Notes under the pieces: model-generated
Seen by the model: only the letters and a program-made list of their open reading frames with translations
What the model was told of the DNA's origin: nothing
The model's database searches: none
In this document: positions 27,745 to 38,862 of the stretch, one piece after another
Position numbering within the stretch: position 1 is the stretch's first letter
Layout: each line of letters begins with the position of its first letter
Translations under genes and position numbers: made by a program
NCBI RefSeq assembly: GCF_900163645.1
Contig: NZ_FUKM01000002.1
Location: 1-64,000 of the forward strand
Length of the DNA: 64,000 bases
Direction: 5' to 3'
Source of the DNA: Halomonas citrativorans
GTDB lineage: Bacteria > Pseudomonadota > Gammaproteobacteria > Pseudomonadales > Halomonadaceae

Positions 27745-28599
27745 TTAAGATTTCATAAGATGTTCCGCATGATAACGTAGATGCTCCTCAATGAACGAGG
27801 CAATAAAGAAGTAACTATGGTCGTAACCCGGCTGACGACGCAGCGTCAGCGGGTGATCATGCGCTTCACATACGGCTTCAAGCCGCTCGGGCTTGAGCTG
27901 CTCTTCTAAAAACTGGTCCGCCTCGCCCTGGTCAATAAACAGCCGTTGACGCGAGGCACCATTAGCGACCAGTTCACAGGCATCGTACTGACGCCAGGTT
28001 GACTGATCCTCACCCAAATAGCTGGTAAACGCCTTTTGCCCCCAAGGGCAGTTCATCGGGTTCACAATTGGCGAGAATGCTGACACCGAGCTAAAACGAC
28101 CTGGATGACGCAACGCTAAAATTAATGCCCCGTGGCCGCCCATCGAGTGACCACTAATCGACTCACGCCCGTTTACCGGGAAGTGCTGGCGTACAACGGA
28201 AGGCAACTCTTCAACGATATAGTCGTACATTCGATAGTGTGGCTTCCACGGCGCTTGGGTCGCGTTGACATAAAAGCCGGCCCCCGAGCCAAGGTCATAA
28301 CTATCGTGCTCGCCTGGTAGGTCCGTGCCACGTGGGCTGGTATCCGGACAAACAATGGCAATCCCAAGCTCTGCCGCTATCCGCTGGGCACCCGCCTTCT
28401 GCATGAAGTTTTCATCGTTGCAGGTAAGCCCGGACAACCACCATAAAAGCGGTACACGCTCGCTTTCGGCTTGAGGCGGTAGGTACACCGCAAATTCCAT
28501 ATCGCAATCCAGCGCCCGTGAGTAATGGCGGTAGCGTTTGTGCCAGCCACCAAAACTGCGATTGGCAGACACCAGTTCCAGGGTTTCACTCATGCTCAT
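27745..28599 (-). CDS. fghA: S-formylglutathione hydrolase
   Basis: A 284-aa esterase-D-type alpha/beta hydrolase that cleaves S-formylglutathione to formate and glutathione, the second step of glutathione-dependent formaldehyde detoxification. The nucleophile elbow is GHSMGGHGAL; the His of the triad lies in PGYDHSYFFIASFIEEHLRY; the oxyanion region is LLWWLSGLTCNDENFMQKAG. Alternative ATGs at 28599 and 28593 follow a GGAG. It lies downstream of the frmA-type dehydrogenase on the same strand and completes the pathway. Confidence 0.94.
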   Translation of the reverse strand: MSMSETLELVSANRSFGGWHKRYRHYSRALDCDMEFAVYLPPQAESERVPLLWWLSGLTCNDENFMQKAGAQRIAAELGIAIVCPDTSPRGTDLPGEHDSYDLGSGAGFYVNATQAPWKPHYRMYDYIVEELPSVVRQHFPVNGRESISGHSMGGHGALILALRHPGRFSSVSAFSPIVNPMNCPWGQKAFTSYLGEDQSTWRQYDACELVANGASRQRLFIDQGEADQFLEEQLKPERLEAVCEAHDHPLTLRRQPGYDHSYFFIASFIEEHLRYHAEHLMKS

Positions 28600-28624
28600 G
28601 GGGCAGGCTCCTTGAGAAAAGAGA

Positions 28625-28650
28625 AGCGCGGCAGTGCTGCCTGCCGCGCT
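28625..28650 (-). terminator. hairpin between frmA and fghA
   Basis: A perfect 10-bp GC-rich stem AGCGCGGCAG/CTGCCGCGCT with a 6-nt loop. On the minus strand it is followed by TCTCTTTT, only a weak T-tract. It may act as a partial terminator or as an mRNA-processing stem lowering fghA relative to frmA. Confidence 0.5.
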
Positions 28651-28742
28651 TTATCAGTAAATTAGCGATGGTCGATTGGCGATAGCACTCGGTCATTCAA
28701 ACGTGAATGCATAACCAGCAATACAGACCGGGTAATACAGAC

Positions 28743-29909
<1,167 letters not shown>

Positions 29910-29969
29910 TCAATAGCGACAGTGTAAGGTAGCTAGAGGTACTAGAAAAAGCGGGATATACTCATAACA

Positions 29970-29989
29970 TTGTTGCCATTGAGCAACAA
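29970..29989. promoter_or_regulatory. palindrome in the frmA-lysR intergenic region
   Basis: TTGTTGC is mirrored by its complement GCAACAA across a 6-base centre. LysR proteins bind interrupted dyads of this kind between divergent genes. It lies 24 bases before the LysR start and 118 bases before the frmA start. Confidence 0.45.
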
Positions 29990-30012
29990 TCACCCACAAC
30001 GGAAGAGCCTCT

Positions 30013-30909
30013 ATGCAGCGCTGGGATCGTGTCGAAGCCTTTATTGAAGTGGTCAGACTGGGCACATTTTCTGCGGCCGCAAACCATCTAAAAGTATCAA
30101 CCTCGCATATTAGCCGTTTGGTGAGCCAACTTGAAAACCAGCTCGGCATTCAGCTTCTGTACCGCACAACGCGTCAAATACGCTTAACGGATGCAGGCGC
30201 TCTGTATATGGAGCATTGTCAGCACCTGTTTGATGGATTGAAAGATGCCGAACAGGCGCTTAGCGAACTGCAAGCCAAGCCTCGGGGCCTGCTTAAGCTG
30301 ACATCAGCTACTACCTTTGGCGAGCGTTATATCGCGCCGCTGGTTAATGACTTTCAATGCCTACATCCTGACCTTGAAGTGTACATGCATTTTACCAACC
30401 GACCCGTTGAACTCATTGAGGAAGGCTTTGATATCGCCATTCGCATGGGCGTATTAAAGGATTCAAGCTTAATCGCTAGGCGCCTGTGCAACCGGCGAGA
30501 ATATGTTGTCGGCTCCCAGGATTACTTTCGCCAGACACCGCCTCCTCACACGCTGGCGGAACTTGGCCAACATCGTTGTCTGGTAGGTTCACGGCCTAAT
30601 TGGTTGTTTGATACCAACGGCCAACGCCGCGAAGTACGCGTAGAAAGCTGCTGGACTGGTAACTCCGGCCCCGCCCTGCTGGATGCCGCGCTTAAGGGAC
30701 TGGGCCTTGCCCAACTGCCCGACTATTACGTAGCACCTTACCTTGCAAGTGGCGAACTCATCGCCGTACTGGAGCCCTTTCAGCATCATGATACGGCGGT
30801 CTGGGCGGTTTACCCCCGCCACCGCCACTTGTCCCCCAAGATTCGTCAATTGGTCGATTATCTGGTGGCTAATATCGCTCAGGTATTGCCTAACACTCAA
30901 TCGCATTAA
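30013..30909 (+). CDS. LysR-family regulator, divergent from frmA
   Basis: A 298-aa LysR regulator: an N-terminal winged HTH (EAFIEVVRLGTFSAAANHLK, VSTSHISRLVSQLENQLGIQ) and an effector domain of the CrgA/DsdC-like subgroup (RPVELIEEGFDIAIRMGVLK, GLGLAQLPDYYVAPYLASGE). Genes of this subgroup next to frmA often control formaldehyde detoxification; this is inference from position. The 160-base intergenic region contains TTGTTGCCATTGAGCAACAA at about 29970-29989, an imperfect palindrome (TTGTTGC...GCAACAA) that could be the operator. Confidence 0.9.
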   Translation: MQRWDRVEAFIEVVRLGTFSAAANHLKVSTSHISRLVSQLENQLGIQLLYRTTRQIRLTDAGALYMEHCQHLFDGLKDAEQALSELQAKPRGLLKLTSATTFGERYIAPLVNDFQCLHPDLEVYMHFTNRPVELIEEGFDIAIRMGVLKDSSLIARRLCNRREYVVGSQDYFRQTPPPHTLAELGQHRCLVGSRPNWLFDTNGQRREVRVESCWTGNSGPALLDAALKGLGLAQLPDYYVAPYLASGELIAVLEPFQHHDTAVWAVYPRHRHLSPKIRQLVDYLVANIAQVLPNTQSH

Positions 30910-31157
30910 CGGCGACACCGCCTTTGGATATTTCTTTATACATCGGCCAACCCGGCAACCGCCATGGCACAAGCGGAACCCATCTCTTTAGCGCTAACTT
31001 TCTCATTTATTGATGACGGCGCAGCGCTATAGCCCATTCGTCGAAAAATTATTCACAAGTGTAGCGTGCGAGCACATAAAGGTGACGATATAATAAACAT
31101 TCACAATTGAATGTTTCTGTCAGCAACACCGTGACTATCGACCCTCAAGGATAAGGC

Positions 31158-31808
31158 ATGCCACTCCCTCCACCTAACTGGCCTATTGATTTTCGCATTA
31201 CGCTACTACGGGCCACTCTCTATGTGCTGTTTATTGGCGGCATTGCGCAAGGCGCTTATTTGGAAGCACTGTATTTGCCGTCAGTACGCTTTACTGAGCT
31301 TGGTTTTACCGAGTTTACCCAAACGCTCGCACTAGCCAGCTGTTGCGGGTTGTTGCTCTATATCCGCGAGGTACTCAAGGTATGGCCAAATGTCACTCTA
31401 CTTATGCTTGCTTTTGTTGCAGCCTCGCTAGTCCGCGAGCAGGATTATTTTCTTGATGAGTTTGTGGCAGATAATAGTTGGAAGGTCGTCGTTACATTAA
31501 TCGTACTGCCCTCGATTGGCTGGGCAGTGTATCAACGTCGACGTTTTATCGCTGAGTTTGCTCACTACAGCAACACCTTTTCGTTTGGCCTGTTTGCGGG
31601 CGGCGTGCTGACTACCTATATTTTCTCGCGCCTTTATGGGCGCCAGATTTTTTGGCGTGCCGTGCTTGAAGATAACTATGTGCGCATCTTTAAAGATGTC
31701 GCTGAAGAAGTGATCGAGCTTTTAGGCTATAGCCTGATTCTGTTTGCCATTATCGAGCTTCTACTTCTTGCTCTACGCATCCGCAAAGCGCATAGCACCA
31801 CCCGTTAA
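31158..31808 (+). CDS. inner-membrane protein, unknown function
   Basis: A 216-aa protein with about five hydrophobic segments (near 15-33, 54-70, 80-95, 110-127, 140-158 and 185-207, one of them weak). I do not recognise the family. A segment of charged residues (EHE-free, DYFLDEFVADNS) between the third and fourth helices and a conserved-looking FSRLYGRQIFWRAVLEDNYV before the last helix stand out. The 248-base gap upstream holds no gene. Its stop codon TAA at 31806 is directly abutted by an IS3 fragment, so its native 3' flank has been replaced. Confidence 0.6.
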   Translation: MPLPPPNWPIDFRITLLRATLYVLFIGGIAQGAYLEALYLPSVRFTELGFTEFTQTLALASCCGLLLYIREVLKVWPNVTLLMLAFVAASLVREQDYFLDEFVADNSWKVVVTLIVLPSIGWAVYQRRRFIAEFAHYSNTFSFGLFAGGVLTTYIFSRLYGRQIFWRAVLEDNYVRIFKDVAEEVIELLGYSLILFAIIELLLLALRIRKAHSTTR

Positions 31809-32142
31809 CTCTGCTGCACTCGGATCAAGGGTGGCATTATCGCCACCCCAGTTACCGCCGCATGGTGGTGGAGAAAAGAATACTGCGCAGCATGTCCAGG
31901 AAAGGAAACTGTCTGGACAATGCCCCCATGGAGAGCTTTTTCGGCACCCTGAAAGCGGAGTACTTCCACCTGAACCGGTTCGACACGATTGAGGAGCTAA
32001 CGCGAGGCATTGCCTATATCCACTACTATAATCACCAGCGGATCAAGCAGAAACTAAAAGGCCTGAGCCCCGTACAATACAGGACTCAGGCCATGACCAC
32101 CGGTTAGAGAAACCAACCGTCCAACTATTGGGGGTCAGTTCA
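31809..32142 (+). mobile_element. IS3-family element remnant (3' end of orfB plus right terminal repeat)
   Basis: The in-frame stretch from about 31811 reads LLHSDQGWHYRHPSYRRM, SMSRKGNCLDNAPMESFF, LSPVQYRTQ, the C-terminal half of an IS3-family (IS3/IS150-type) DDE transposase, ending at 32107 (about 99 residues). No start codon belongs to it; an ATG at 31862 is internal. It ends in the IS3-type terminal sequence, which read inward on the minus strand is TGAACTGACCCCCAATAGTT (32142-32123). The left two-thirds of the element is missing, so it is immobile. Confidence 0.88.
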
Positions 32143-32198
32143 AAACGGCGGGCTTTTTTACGCTGGACACTAGTGCCTGAGCACTAACTTAGACTGAT

Positions 32199-34052
32199 TT
32201 ACTCGTCCAGGAACGAGCGTAGCGGCTCAGAGCGGCTAGGGTGGCGAAGCTTGCGCAGCGCCTTGGCCTCAATCTGACGAATCCGTTCACGGGTTACGTC
32301 AAACTGCTTGCCCACTTCTTCAAGCGTGTGGTCGGTATTCATATCAATACCGAACCGCATGCGCAGTACCTTGGCTTCACGTGCAGTGAGACCACCCAGT
32401 ACGTTACGCGTCGCTTCAATCAAGCCTTCGCCGGTGGCCATATCGATAGGCAGCAGCATGGTGCCGTCCTCGATAAAGTCGCCCAGATGCGAGTCATCAT
32501 CATCACCAATCGGCGTCTCCATGGAGATAGGCTCTTTGGCAATTTTGAGCACCTTACGTACTTTGTCTTCCGGCATTTCAAGACGTTCGCCCAGCTCTTC
32601 CGGGGTCGGCTCGCGGCCCATTTCCTGCAGCATTTGGCGCGACACGCGGTTAAGCTTGTTGATCGTCTCGATCATGTGAACCGGAATACGAATCGTCCGC
32701 GCCTGATCGGCAATCGAGCGGGTAATCGCCTGACGAATCCACCAGGTAGCATAAGTAGAGAACTTATAACCCCGACGGTATTCGAACTTATCCACTGCCT
32801 TCATCAAGCCGATGTTGCCTTCCTGGATCAAATCCAAGAACTGCAGACCTCGGTTGGTATACTTCTTGGCAATCGAGATTACCAGGCGCAGGTTGGCCTC
32901 AACCATCTCTTTCTTGGCGCGGCGCGCTTTCGCCTCACCAATCGACAGCTTGCGGTTCACCTCTTTCAAATCCGCCACGGTGAGCTGCACCATGTCTTCT
33001 TCGAAAGCAATTTTACGCTGCGAACGGGCGATATCAGAACGTAACGGCTCAAGACGGTCAGCGTATTTAGGCTGCGCTTCCTGGAAAGCATCCAACCACT
33101 TGGGGTTAGATTCGCTACCTGGGAACGATTTGATAAACGTCTTGCGCGGTACCTTGGCTTTTTTAACACAAAGCTGCATGACCGCTTTTTCCTGGGCACG
33201 CACTTGCTCAACACTAATACGTACCTGACCTACCAGGCGTTCAAAGTGTTTCGGCACCAGTTTGATCGGCGAGAACAATTCGGCAAGACGAGCCTGCTCA
33301 GCTTTCAACTCGGCGCTGCCGCGACCGTGCTTGGTAAGCGCCGCTCCAGCTAACGCATTTTGCTCGCGAATTTGCTCAAAACGCGCCCGCGCCTCTTCGG
33401 GGTCCGGGCCGCCTTCGCTGGCGTTGGAATCTTCGTCATCCTCCTCGCCATCGCCGTCGCCGTCTTCGTCGCTTAAGTCGGTGGCTACCTCAGGTTCAGG
33501 CACATCCGCTTCGGCAACGCCAGGTATACCTTCATCGGGGTCGATAAACCCTGAGAAAAGATCCGACAGACGGCCAGGCGCTTCTTCATCCTGAGTAGCG
33601 TCATAAGCATCCAGAATGGAGGCGACAGCCCCTGGCAAGTAGGCCAGTGCCGACATGACTTCACGTGTACCCTCTTCGATCCGCTTGGCAATTTCGATTT
33701 CGCCTTCACGGGTCAAGAGTTCTACTGTGCCCATTTCACGCATGTACATGCGTACTGGGTCGGTGGTGCGACCCACGTCGCTTTCCACGGCAGCGAGTGC
33801 CGCAACGGCCTCTTCCGCAGCGGACTCGTCCGTGGAGTGATCCGACATCATCAAAGTGTCTTCATCAGGCGCTTCTTCAGCGACACGGATACCCATGTCG
33901 TTGATCATGCCAATGATGTCTTCCACTTGATCCGGGTCGGCGATATCCTCGGGTAGATGGTCGTTGACCTCGGCATACGTCAGGTAACCCTGCTCTTTGC
34001 CGCGCGCGATCAACTCCTTCAGACGTGACTGCTGCTGCGCATTTCCAGCCAT
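32199..34052 (-). CDS. rpoD: RNA polymerase primary sigma factor (sigma-70)
   Basis: A 617-aa housekeeping sigma factor. Region 1.1 is at the N-terminus ([20 protein letters not shown]), region 1.2 contains [20 protein letters not shown], followed by the non-conserved acidic insert (a run of Asp/Glu around 190-215, longer and more acidic than usual in non-halophiles). Region 2 has [20 protein letters not shown] and [20 protein letters not shown]; region 4 has [20 protein letters not shown] and [20 protein letters not shown]. It is the third gene of the rpsU-dnaG-rpoD cluster. Downstream lies a 6-bp hairpin (32171-32186) without a T-tract, then the IS3 remnant. Confidence 0.97.
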   Translation of the reverse strand: MAGNAQQQSRLKELIARGKEQGYLTYAEVNDHLPEDIADPDQVEDIIGMINDMGIRVAEEAPDEDTLMMSDHSTDESAAEEAVAALAAVESDVGRTTDPVRMYMREMGTVELLTREGEIEIAKRIEEGTREVMSALAYLPGAVASILDAYDATQDEEAPGRLSDLFSGFIDPDEGIPGVAEADVPEPEVATDLSDEDGDGDGEEDDEDSNASEGGPDPEEARARFEQIREQNALAGAALTKHGRGSAELKAEQARLAELFSPIKLVPKHFERLVGQVRISVEQVRAQEKAVMQLCVKKAKVPRKTFIKSFPGSESNPKWLDAFQEAQPKYADRLEPLRSDIARSQRKIAFEEDMVQLTVADLKEVNRKLSIGEAKARRAKKEMVEANLRLVISIAKKYTNRGLQFLDLIQEGNIGLMKAVDKFEYRRGYKFSTYATWWIRQAITRSIADQARTIRIPVHMIETINKLNRVSRQMLQEMGREPTPEELGERLEMPEDKVRKVLKIAKEPISMETPIGDDDDSHLGDFIEDGTMLLPIDMATGEGLIEATRNVLGGLTAREAKVLRMRFGIDMNTDHTLEEVGKQFDVTRERIRQIEAKALRKLRHPSRSEPLRSFLDE

Positions 34053-34277
34053 AGAAACCCTATCTCGACGAAGAAGAATGAAACACCTGGAGCGCTGAAT
34101 CGATTAAACTCAACAAGCCGAACAGTATAGCGTAAATAGCTGTATTTTTTCCAGCGAAACGTATTTGCGCGGTCATTCAGGTGTGTTAGGTTGTTCGGTT
34201 AGGCCAGCACTTGGTGACTGGCCCTATATCTGGTGTTGGTGAGGGGAAAATTCAACCCCCCTCTCTCCGAACACCGG

Positions 34278-36158
34278 TCAAAATCGCTGAGCCAACTCTA
34301 CTACCAAGCCGGCCAAGCGCTGACGCTGCTGTTTATCCAATTTCTGCCCAGCGCGTTCCTGAGCCAACAACGCTTCGTACTCTTCCTGGGGCGAGCGCTT
34401 ACGTTGCTTCTGCTGCAAATGCTCAACTAACCCCATTAACTCTGCTTCTCGTGCTGCCTTGGGGATCAATAACTCCCGCGCGGCAAACTCTGCCAGCACC
34501 GCGCCCTGTGGCGTACCCTGAAAATGCGCCAGCACGACCTGCGGACTGCGATAGCGTCCGGCCTGCAAGAGCACAATCAAATCGCGACAGAGCGGCACAT
34601 CCTCATCATCAGGCAACCACTCCAGATTATCCGGCAAGGCTGACACTACGCTCGGCTCGTGCAGCAGAAGCTGCACGATGCGCCCAACGGGCGTAAGCAC
34701 CCGGCTGCGCGCACGCGACTTAGCTCTAGTAGAGCCCGCCTTTACAGAACCCGTCTGCCAGGAGTCCGCTTGAGCAAAACCCGCCTGCTCCGCGCTATCT
34801 TCGACAACAGGTTCAGCAGCTTCCCAATACGCTTGCCCCTTGGGTGCCGCTGTGCGCTTATCCAACAGCGCTTGCAGCTGCTGTTGTGCCAAGCCACTAC
34901 GCTTGGCAAGCGCTTCAAGCAGTAACGATTTGAGCATGCCATCAGGCACTTTGTTCAACGCTTCAAGCACCTGGTTTGCAAATCGCTCGCGCCCCTCCAC
35001 CGTGTTTAAATCACGGCCTTGGGCCGCCTGCTCAAACAAAAACTCCGACAGCGGCATCGCACAGGTAACACGATCCTTAAACGCCTCGGTGCCTTCACGG
35101 CGCACCAGCGTATCCGGGTCATCGCCTTCTGGCAGAAATAGAAAACGCGCCTCACGGCCATCAATCATCAACGGCAGCGCGGTTTCCAGTGCTCGGCTGG
35201 CGGCCTGGCGGCCAGCGCGGTCGCCGTCAAAGCAGAACACCACTCGGCTGACCAAACGAAACAGACGGCTTAGATGATCTTCGGTCGTCGCGGTTCCCAG
35301 CGTAGCCACAGCGTTATGGATGCCGTACTGCGCAAGCGCCACAACGTCCATATAGCCTTCTACCATCACCAGCTGCTCAAGCTTGCTGGATGCCTGGCGC
35401 GCCTCATAAAGCCCATAAAGCTCGCGACCTTTATGAAACACTGGTGTTTCTGGTGAGTTGAGGTATTTGGGCTGCTCATCGCCCATCACTCGCCCACCAA
35501 ATGCAATCGTCCGTCCTCGTAAATCTCGGATCGGAAACATCACCCGATCCCGAAAACGATCGTAAGTACGCCCCGTATCTTCACGATGAATCAACAGGCC
35601 ATACTCAATCTGGACAGGTTCTGATATCTCCCGCTCACCAAGGTGCTGCTTGAGCGCTTCCCAACCGCCAGGCGCGTAACCTATGCCGTAGGCACTGATC
35701 ACCTCAGCAGAAAGCCCCCGGTTTTCCAGATATTGCTGGGCGCCTTGCCCCTCATGCATTTTAAGCCGCTCGCGATAAAAGCTTGCCGCAAGCTCAAGCA
35801 GGTTAACGCCCTCTTTGCGCTTTCTTTCACGCTGGTGTGCACGCGGGTCGTCAGCGCCTTCGCGCGGCACGTCAAGACCCAGCCGCCCGGCCAAATGCTC
35901 CACCGCTTCAGGAAACGGCAATTTGTCGTATTCCATCAAGAAGCGTAGTGCATTCCCATGCACGCCACAGCCAAAGCAGTGATAAAACTGTTTATCAGCA
36001 CTTACCGTGAACGAAGGCGTTTTTTCCTGATGAAAAGGGCAAAGACCCGAGTAGTTCCGGCCAGCTTTTTTAAGCTGCACACGCTCACCAACCACTTCCA
36101 CCACGTCAACGCGGCTGAGCAAATCGTCAATAAAACGCTGGGGAATCTGGCCTGCCAT
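34278..36158 (-). CDS. dnaG: DNA primase
   Basis: A 626-aa primase that makes RNA primers for replication. The N-terminal zinc-binding domain is seen in SGLCPFHQEKTPSF and FYHCFGCGVHGNALRFLM. The TOPRIM catalytic core has VMVEGYMDVVALAQYGIHNA and FCFDGDRAGRQAA. The C-terminal DnaB-interacting domain is less conserved and includes a linker of low complexity with repeated Ala/Ser/Thr/Lys (about residues 455-490). It lies between rpsU and rpoD, as in most gammaproteobacteria. The 225 bases to rpoD hold no gene. Confidence 0.97.
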   Translation of the reverse strand: MAGQIPQRFIDDLLSRVDVVEVVGERVQLKKAGRNYSGLCPFHQEKTPSFTVSADKQFYHCFGCGVHGNALRFLMEYDKLPFPEAVEHLAGRLGLDVPREGADDPRAHQRERKRKEGVNLLELAASFYRERLKMHEGQGAQQYLENRGLSAEVISAYGIGYAPGGWEALKQHLGEREISEPVQIEYGLLIHREDTGRTYDRFRDRVMFPIRDLRGRTIAFGGRVMGDEQPKYLNSPETPVFHKGRELYGLYEARQASSKLEQLVMVEGYMDVVALAQYGIHNAVATLGTATTEDHLSRLFRLVSRVVFCFDGDRAGRQAASRALETALPLMIDGREARFLFLPEGDDPDTLVRREGTEAFKDRVTCAMPLSEFLFEQAAQGRDLNTVEGRERFANQVLEALNKVPDGMLKSLLLEALAKRSGLAQQQLQALLDKRTAAPKGQAYWEAAEPVVEDSAEQAGFAQADSWQTGSVKAGSTRAKSRARSRVLTPVGRIVQLLLHEPSVVSALPDNLEWLPDDEDVPLCRDLIVLLQAGRYRSPQVVLAHFQGTPQGAVLAEFAARELLIPKAAREAELMGLVEHLQQKQRKRSPQEEYEALLAQERAGQKLDKQQRQRLAGLVVELAQRF

Positions 36159-36256
36159 TTACAACGGCACCCTCGCGCATGTGCGCTAAACGCTTGCTTA
36201 ACGTCATCTGGCAGACTGCCCAATCACCTTAAACAGCGTAGAAAACTGAAAAACAA

Positions 36257-36279
36257 ACGGCCACCTAGTGGCGGCCGCT
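36257..36279 (-). terminator. hairpin between rpsU and dnaG
   Basis: Minus-strand GCCAC/GTGGC stem, extendable past one mismatch by further G-C pairs, followed by TTTGTTTTT. An attenuating terminator at this place (T1) is known in the E. coli macromolecular synthesis operon and lets rpsU be made in excess over dnaG. Confidence 0.6.
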
Positions 36280-36332
36280 TGGCATCCCTCTTGAGACAAC
36301 CAGCTAACCGCTCTGGCTCTCTCGGGTACGGA

Positions 36333-36548
36333 TCAATAGAGCCGTTCGAAACGCTTTTGCTCACGCTGCACTTTCTTGGCGTGGCGTTTTACGGCAGCTG
36401 CCGCTTTGCGTTTACGCTCAGCAGTCGGCTTCTCATAGTGCTCGCGGCGGCGTACTTCAGAAAGAACACCGGCTTTTTCGCAAGAACGCTTGAAGCGACG
36501 CAGGGCGACGTCAAACGGCTCGTTATCACGTACTTTTACAGAAGGCAT
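36333..36548 (-). CDS. rpsU: 30S ribosomal protein S21
   Basis: A 71-aa basic ribosomal protein. It begins [20 protein letters not shown] and ends in the Arg/Lys-rich tail [12 protein letters not shown]; the conserved [10 protein letters not shown] core is present. The start at 36548 is preceded by GGTGAG, whereas an upstream in-frame codon at 36650 would add a non-homologous extension. First gene of the rpsU-dnaG-rpoD cluster, with tsaD divergent. Confidence 0.97.
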   Translation of the reverse strand: MPSVKVRDNEPFDVALRRFKRSCEKAGVLSEVRRREHYEKPTAERKRKAAAAVKRHAKKVQREQKRFERLY

Positions 36549-36785
36549 TAAGCACTCACCTACCTTAAGGAGTCTTGAGTTCGAAAGTACGTACACCATC
36601 ACCGCATGATTGCGAAGAACATAGCGTACGACCCAGTTTTTACAGCGCACGATAGTTTAGTCGTGGTTGGCAATGATTGCAAACTGGCGCCCATGGCATT
36701 GTGTAATCAATGCCACCTTTATGGGCGTTAGACATGTTAAAATTCTGTCCTTATGCAATCTGTTAGCCCTCTGTAGAGATTTCCT

Positions 36786-37835
36786 ATGCGTGTGCTTGGC
36801 ATCGAAACTTCCTGCGACGAAACCGGCGTTGCTCTTTATGACACCTCCCGCTCAGGGGGCGATGGCCTGCTGGCCGATGCGCTGTATAGCCAAATTGCCA
36901 TGCACGCCGAGTATGGCGGCGTGGTGCCCGAGCTTGCCTCACGAGACCACACGCGCAAGCTGCTCCCTTTGATTGAGCAGGTGTTAAGTGATGCCAGGCT
37001 AACAAGAGACGATTTAGAGGGTATTGCCTATACCGCAGGCCCAGGGTTGGTAGGCGCGCTCATGGTGGGTGCCAGCACGGCCCACGGTATGGCCCGTGCA
37101 CTAGGCATTCCGGTATTGGGCGTGCACCACATGGAAGGTCATCTACTCGCTCCCATGCTGGAAGACGATGCGCCAGCGTTTCCTTTTGTGGCCCTACTGG
37201 TATCTGGCGGTCATACCCAGTTGGTGGAAGTCCAAGGACTTGGAAGCTATCAGCTATTGGGTGAATCCGTTGATGATGCGGCCGGTGAGGCGTTTGATAA
37301 AGCCGCTAAAATGCTCGGCCTTGCTTATCCCGGCGGCCCTTTGGTGGCCAAGCTTGCCGAACAGGGCGACCCCAAACGGTTTCGTTTTCCACGTCCGATG
37401 ACCGACCGGCCGGGGCTTAATTTCAGTTTCTCAGGGTTAAAAACGCATACCTTAACGGCCATACGTCAGCTGGAAGCGGCTGGCGAGCTTGACGAGCAGG
37501 CGCGCGCTGATGTGGCCCGCGCCTTTGAAGAAGCCGTTGTCGATACACTGGTCATCAAATGCCGACGGGCGCTGGACCAAACGGGGTTAAAACGGCTGGT
37601 GGTGGCTGGCGGGGTGAGTGCCAATCACCGGTTGCGTGAGCGCTTGGCGCTTGAGTGTCAAAAGCGTCAGGCAAAGGCCTACTATCCTCGCGGCCGGTTC
37701 TGCACGGATAACGGCGCCATGATCGCGTATGTGGGCGCGCAGCGCCTGGCCGCTGGCGAACAGGACAAGGATGGCGTTATGCAGGCTACGCCGCGCTGGC
37801 CGCTTGATCAGTTGACGCCTCCCAACGCCGAATAA
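36786..37835 (+). CDS. tsaD: tRNA N6-adenosine threonylcarbamoyltransferase
   Basis: A 349-aa ASKHA-fold enzyme which, with TsaB and TsaE, transfers threonylcarbamoyl to A37 of ANN-decoding tRNAs. It starts [19 protein letters not shown]; the metal site HxxxH is in [24 protein letters not shown] and [17 protein letters not shown] are the nucleotide-binding phosphate loops. Length is usual. The position divergent from rpsU is conserved in gammaproteobacteria. Its stop abuts convergent plsY with no gap. Confidence 0.97.
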   Translation: MRVLGIETSCDETGVALYDTSRSGGDGLLADALYSQIAMHAEYGGVVPELASRDHTRKLLPLIEQVLSDARLTRDDLEGIAYTAGPGLVGALMVGASTAHGMARALGIPVLGVHHMEGHLLAPMLEDDAPAFPFVALLVSGGHTQLVEVQGLGSYQLLGESVDDAAGEAFDKAAKMLGLAYPGGPLVAKLAEQGDPKRFRFPRPMTDRPGLNFSFSGLKTHTLTAIRQLEAAGELDEQARADVARAFEEAVVDTLVIKCRRALDQTGLKRLVVAGGVSANHRLRERLALECQKRQAKAYYPRGRFCTDNGAMIAYVGAQRLAAGEQDKDGVMQATPRWPLDQLTPPNAE

Positions 37836-38408
37836 TTAGCGACGCCCCAGGCGCGGCTCATCGCCGCGTCTTAATCTGCGAATATTAAGCCCATGACGCA
37901 GCAGTACCAGTAGGCTCAAGCCGCCCACTACGCCCACATAAGCAGGCGCCAGCCAGATACAGGCAAGCGGCGCCACCAGCGCGCTTAACAAGGAAGCCAT
38001 TGCCGCGGTTTTTAAGCGCCACGCCAGCAAGGTCCACACCCCCGCGCTCACCAGCGCAACGCCCGGGGCCAGCACCAGCAGCACGCCCAACGCGCTGGCG
38101 ACGGCCTTTCCGCCACGAAAGCCATACCATACCGGGTAGCTATGCCCCAGTAATACCGCCAGCCCAATCAGCCCCTGCCAACTGACCGGTAACGCCATTA
38201 ATTTACTGGCAAGCACGACGGGTACGCCTTTTAACGCATCCAGGAAAAGCGTGGCGCCCGCCAGGCGCGGCCCATAAAGGCGTAACACGTTAGAAAAACC
38301 GGGATTACCGGAGCCACAGCGACGAGGATCGCCCACTCCCGCTATCCGGCAAACACTAATCGCCGCCAGCCAACTGCCGCTTAAATAGCCGAACACTAAC
38401 CACGCCAT
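37836..38408 (-). CDS. plsY: acyl-phosphate glycerol-3-phosphate acyltransferase
   Basis: A 190-aa polytopic membrane enzyme that acylates glycerol-3-phosphate with acyl-phosphate, the first step of phospholipid synthesis. The three PlsY motifs can be seen: SGNPGFSNVLRLYGPRLAG (family GSGNxGxTNxxR, here with Ser where Ala or Thr is common), GHSYPVWYGFRGGKAVAS and the last-loop LVLLRHGLNIRRLRRGDE. About five helices. Convergent with tsaD and divergent from folB, a common arrangement. Confidence 0.95.
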   Translation of the reverse strand: MAWLVFGYLSGSWLAAISVCRIAGVGDPRRCGSGNPGFSNVLRLYGPRLAGATLFLDALKGVPVVLASKLMALPVSWQGLIGLAVLLGHSYPVWYGFRGGKAVASALGVLLVLAPGVALVSAGVWTLLAWRLKTAAMASLLSALVAPLACIWLAPAYVGVVGGLSLLVLLRHGLNIRRLRRGDEPRLGRR

Positions 38409-38486
38409 GGCGCCTTTTCCGTCCTACTGTCGTTTCGTTTCATCCTAACGTACAATCGCCCGCTTGTTGTCGCCGAGGAAGAGCTT

Positions 38487-38858
38487 GTGGACCGCATTTT
38501 GATCGAAGCACTCAAGGTAGACACCGTGATTGGTGTTTACGATTGGGAGCGCACCATTCAACAGTCGCTTAGCCTGGACTTAACCCTGGCGACCGATATT
38601 CGCCCGGCTGCTGCCACTGACGATTTAAGCTTAACGCTAGACTATGCGGCTATCTGCCAGCGTATCCAGCGATTCGCTGACACGCATCAATTCGCTCTGG
38701 TGGAGACCTTCGCGGAACGCTTGGCTGACTGCCTGCGCAGCGAGTTTTCCATTACCTGGTTACGCTTGCGGGTGCGTAAACCCGGCGCGGTACCGCAAGC
38801 GGCGAGTGTAGGCCTTGAAATTACACGTGGCGAGCTGCCGGAGGCCACAAGGATATAA
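38487..38858 (+). CDS. folB: dihydroneopterin aldolase
   Basis: A 123-aa folate-pathway enzyme that converts 7,8-dihydroneopterin to 6-hydroxymethyl-dihydropterin and glycolaldehyde. Start GTG at 38487 after GAGGAAGAG. Motifs: DTVIGVYDWERTIQQSLSLD near the N-terminus, DLSLTLDYAAICQRI and the catalytic Glu in FALVETFAERLAD; the end is VRKPGAVPQAASVGLEITR. It is directly followed by folK, whose product uses its reaction product. Confidence 0.94.
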   Translation: MDRILIEALKVDTVIGVYDWERTIQQSLSLDLTLATDIRPAAATDDLSLTLDYAAICQRIQRFADTHQFALVETFAERLADCLRSEFSITWLRLRVRKPGAVPQAASVGLEITRGELPEATRI

Positions 38859-38862
38859 TCTC

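Noticed and set aside
32241..33044. Long plus-strand reading frame opposite rpoD
   Set aside because: Antisense to a highly conserved gene, no ribosome-binding site or recognisable domain.
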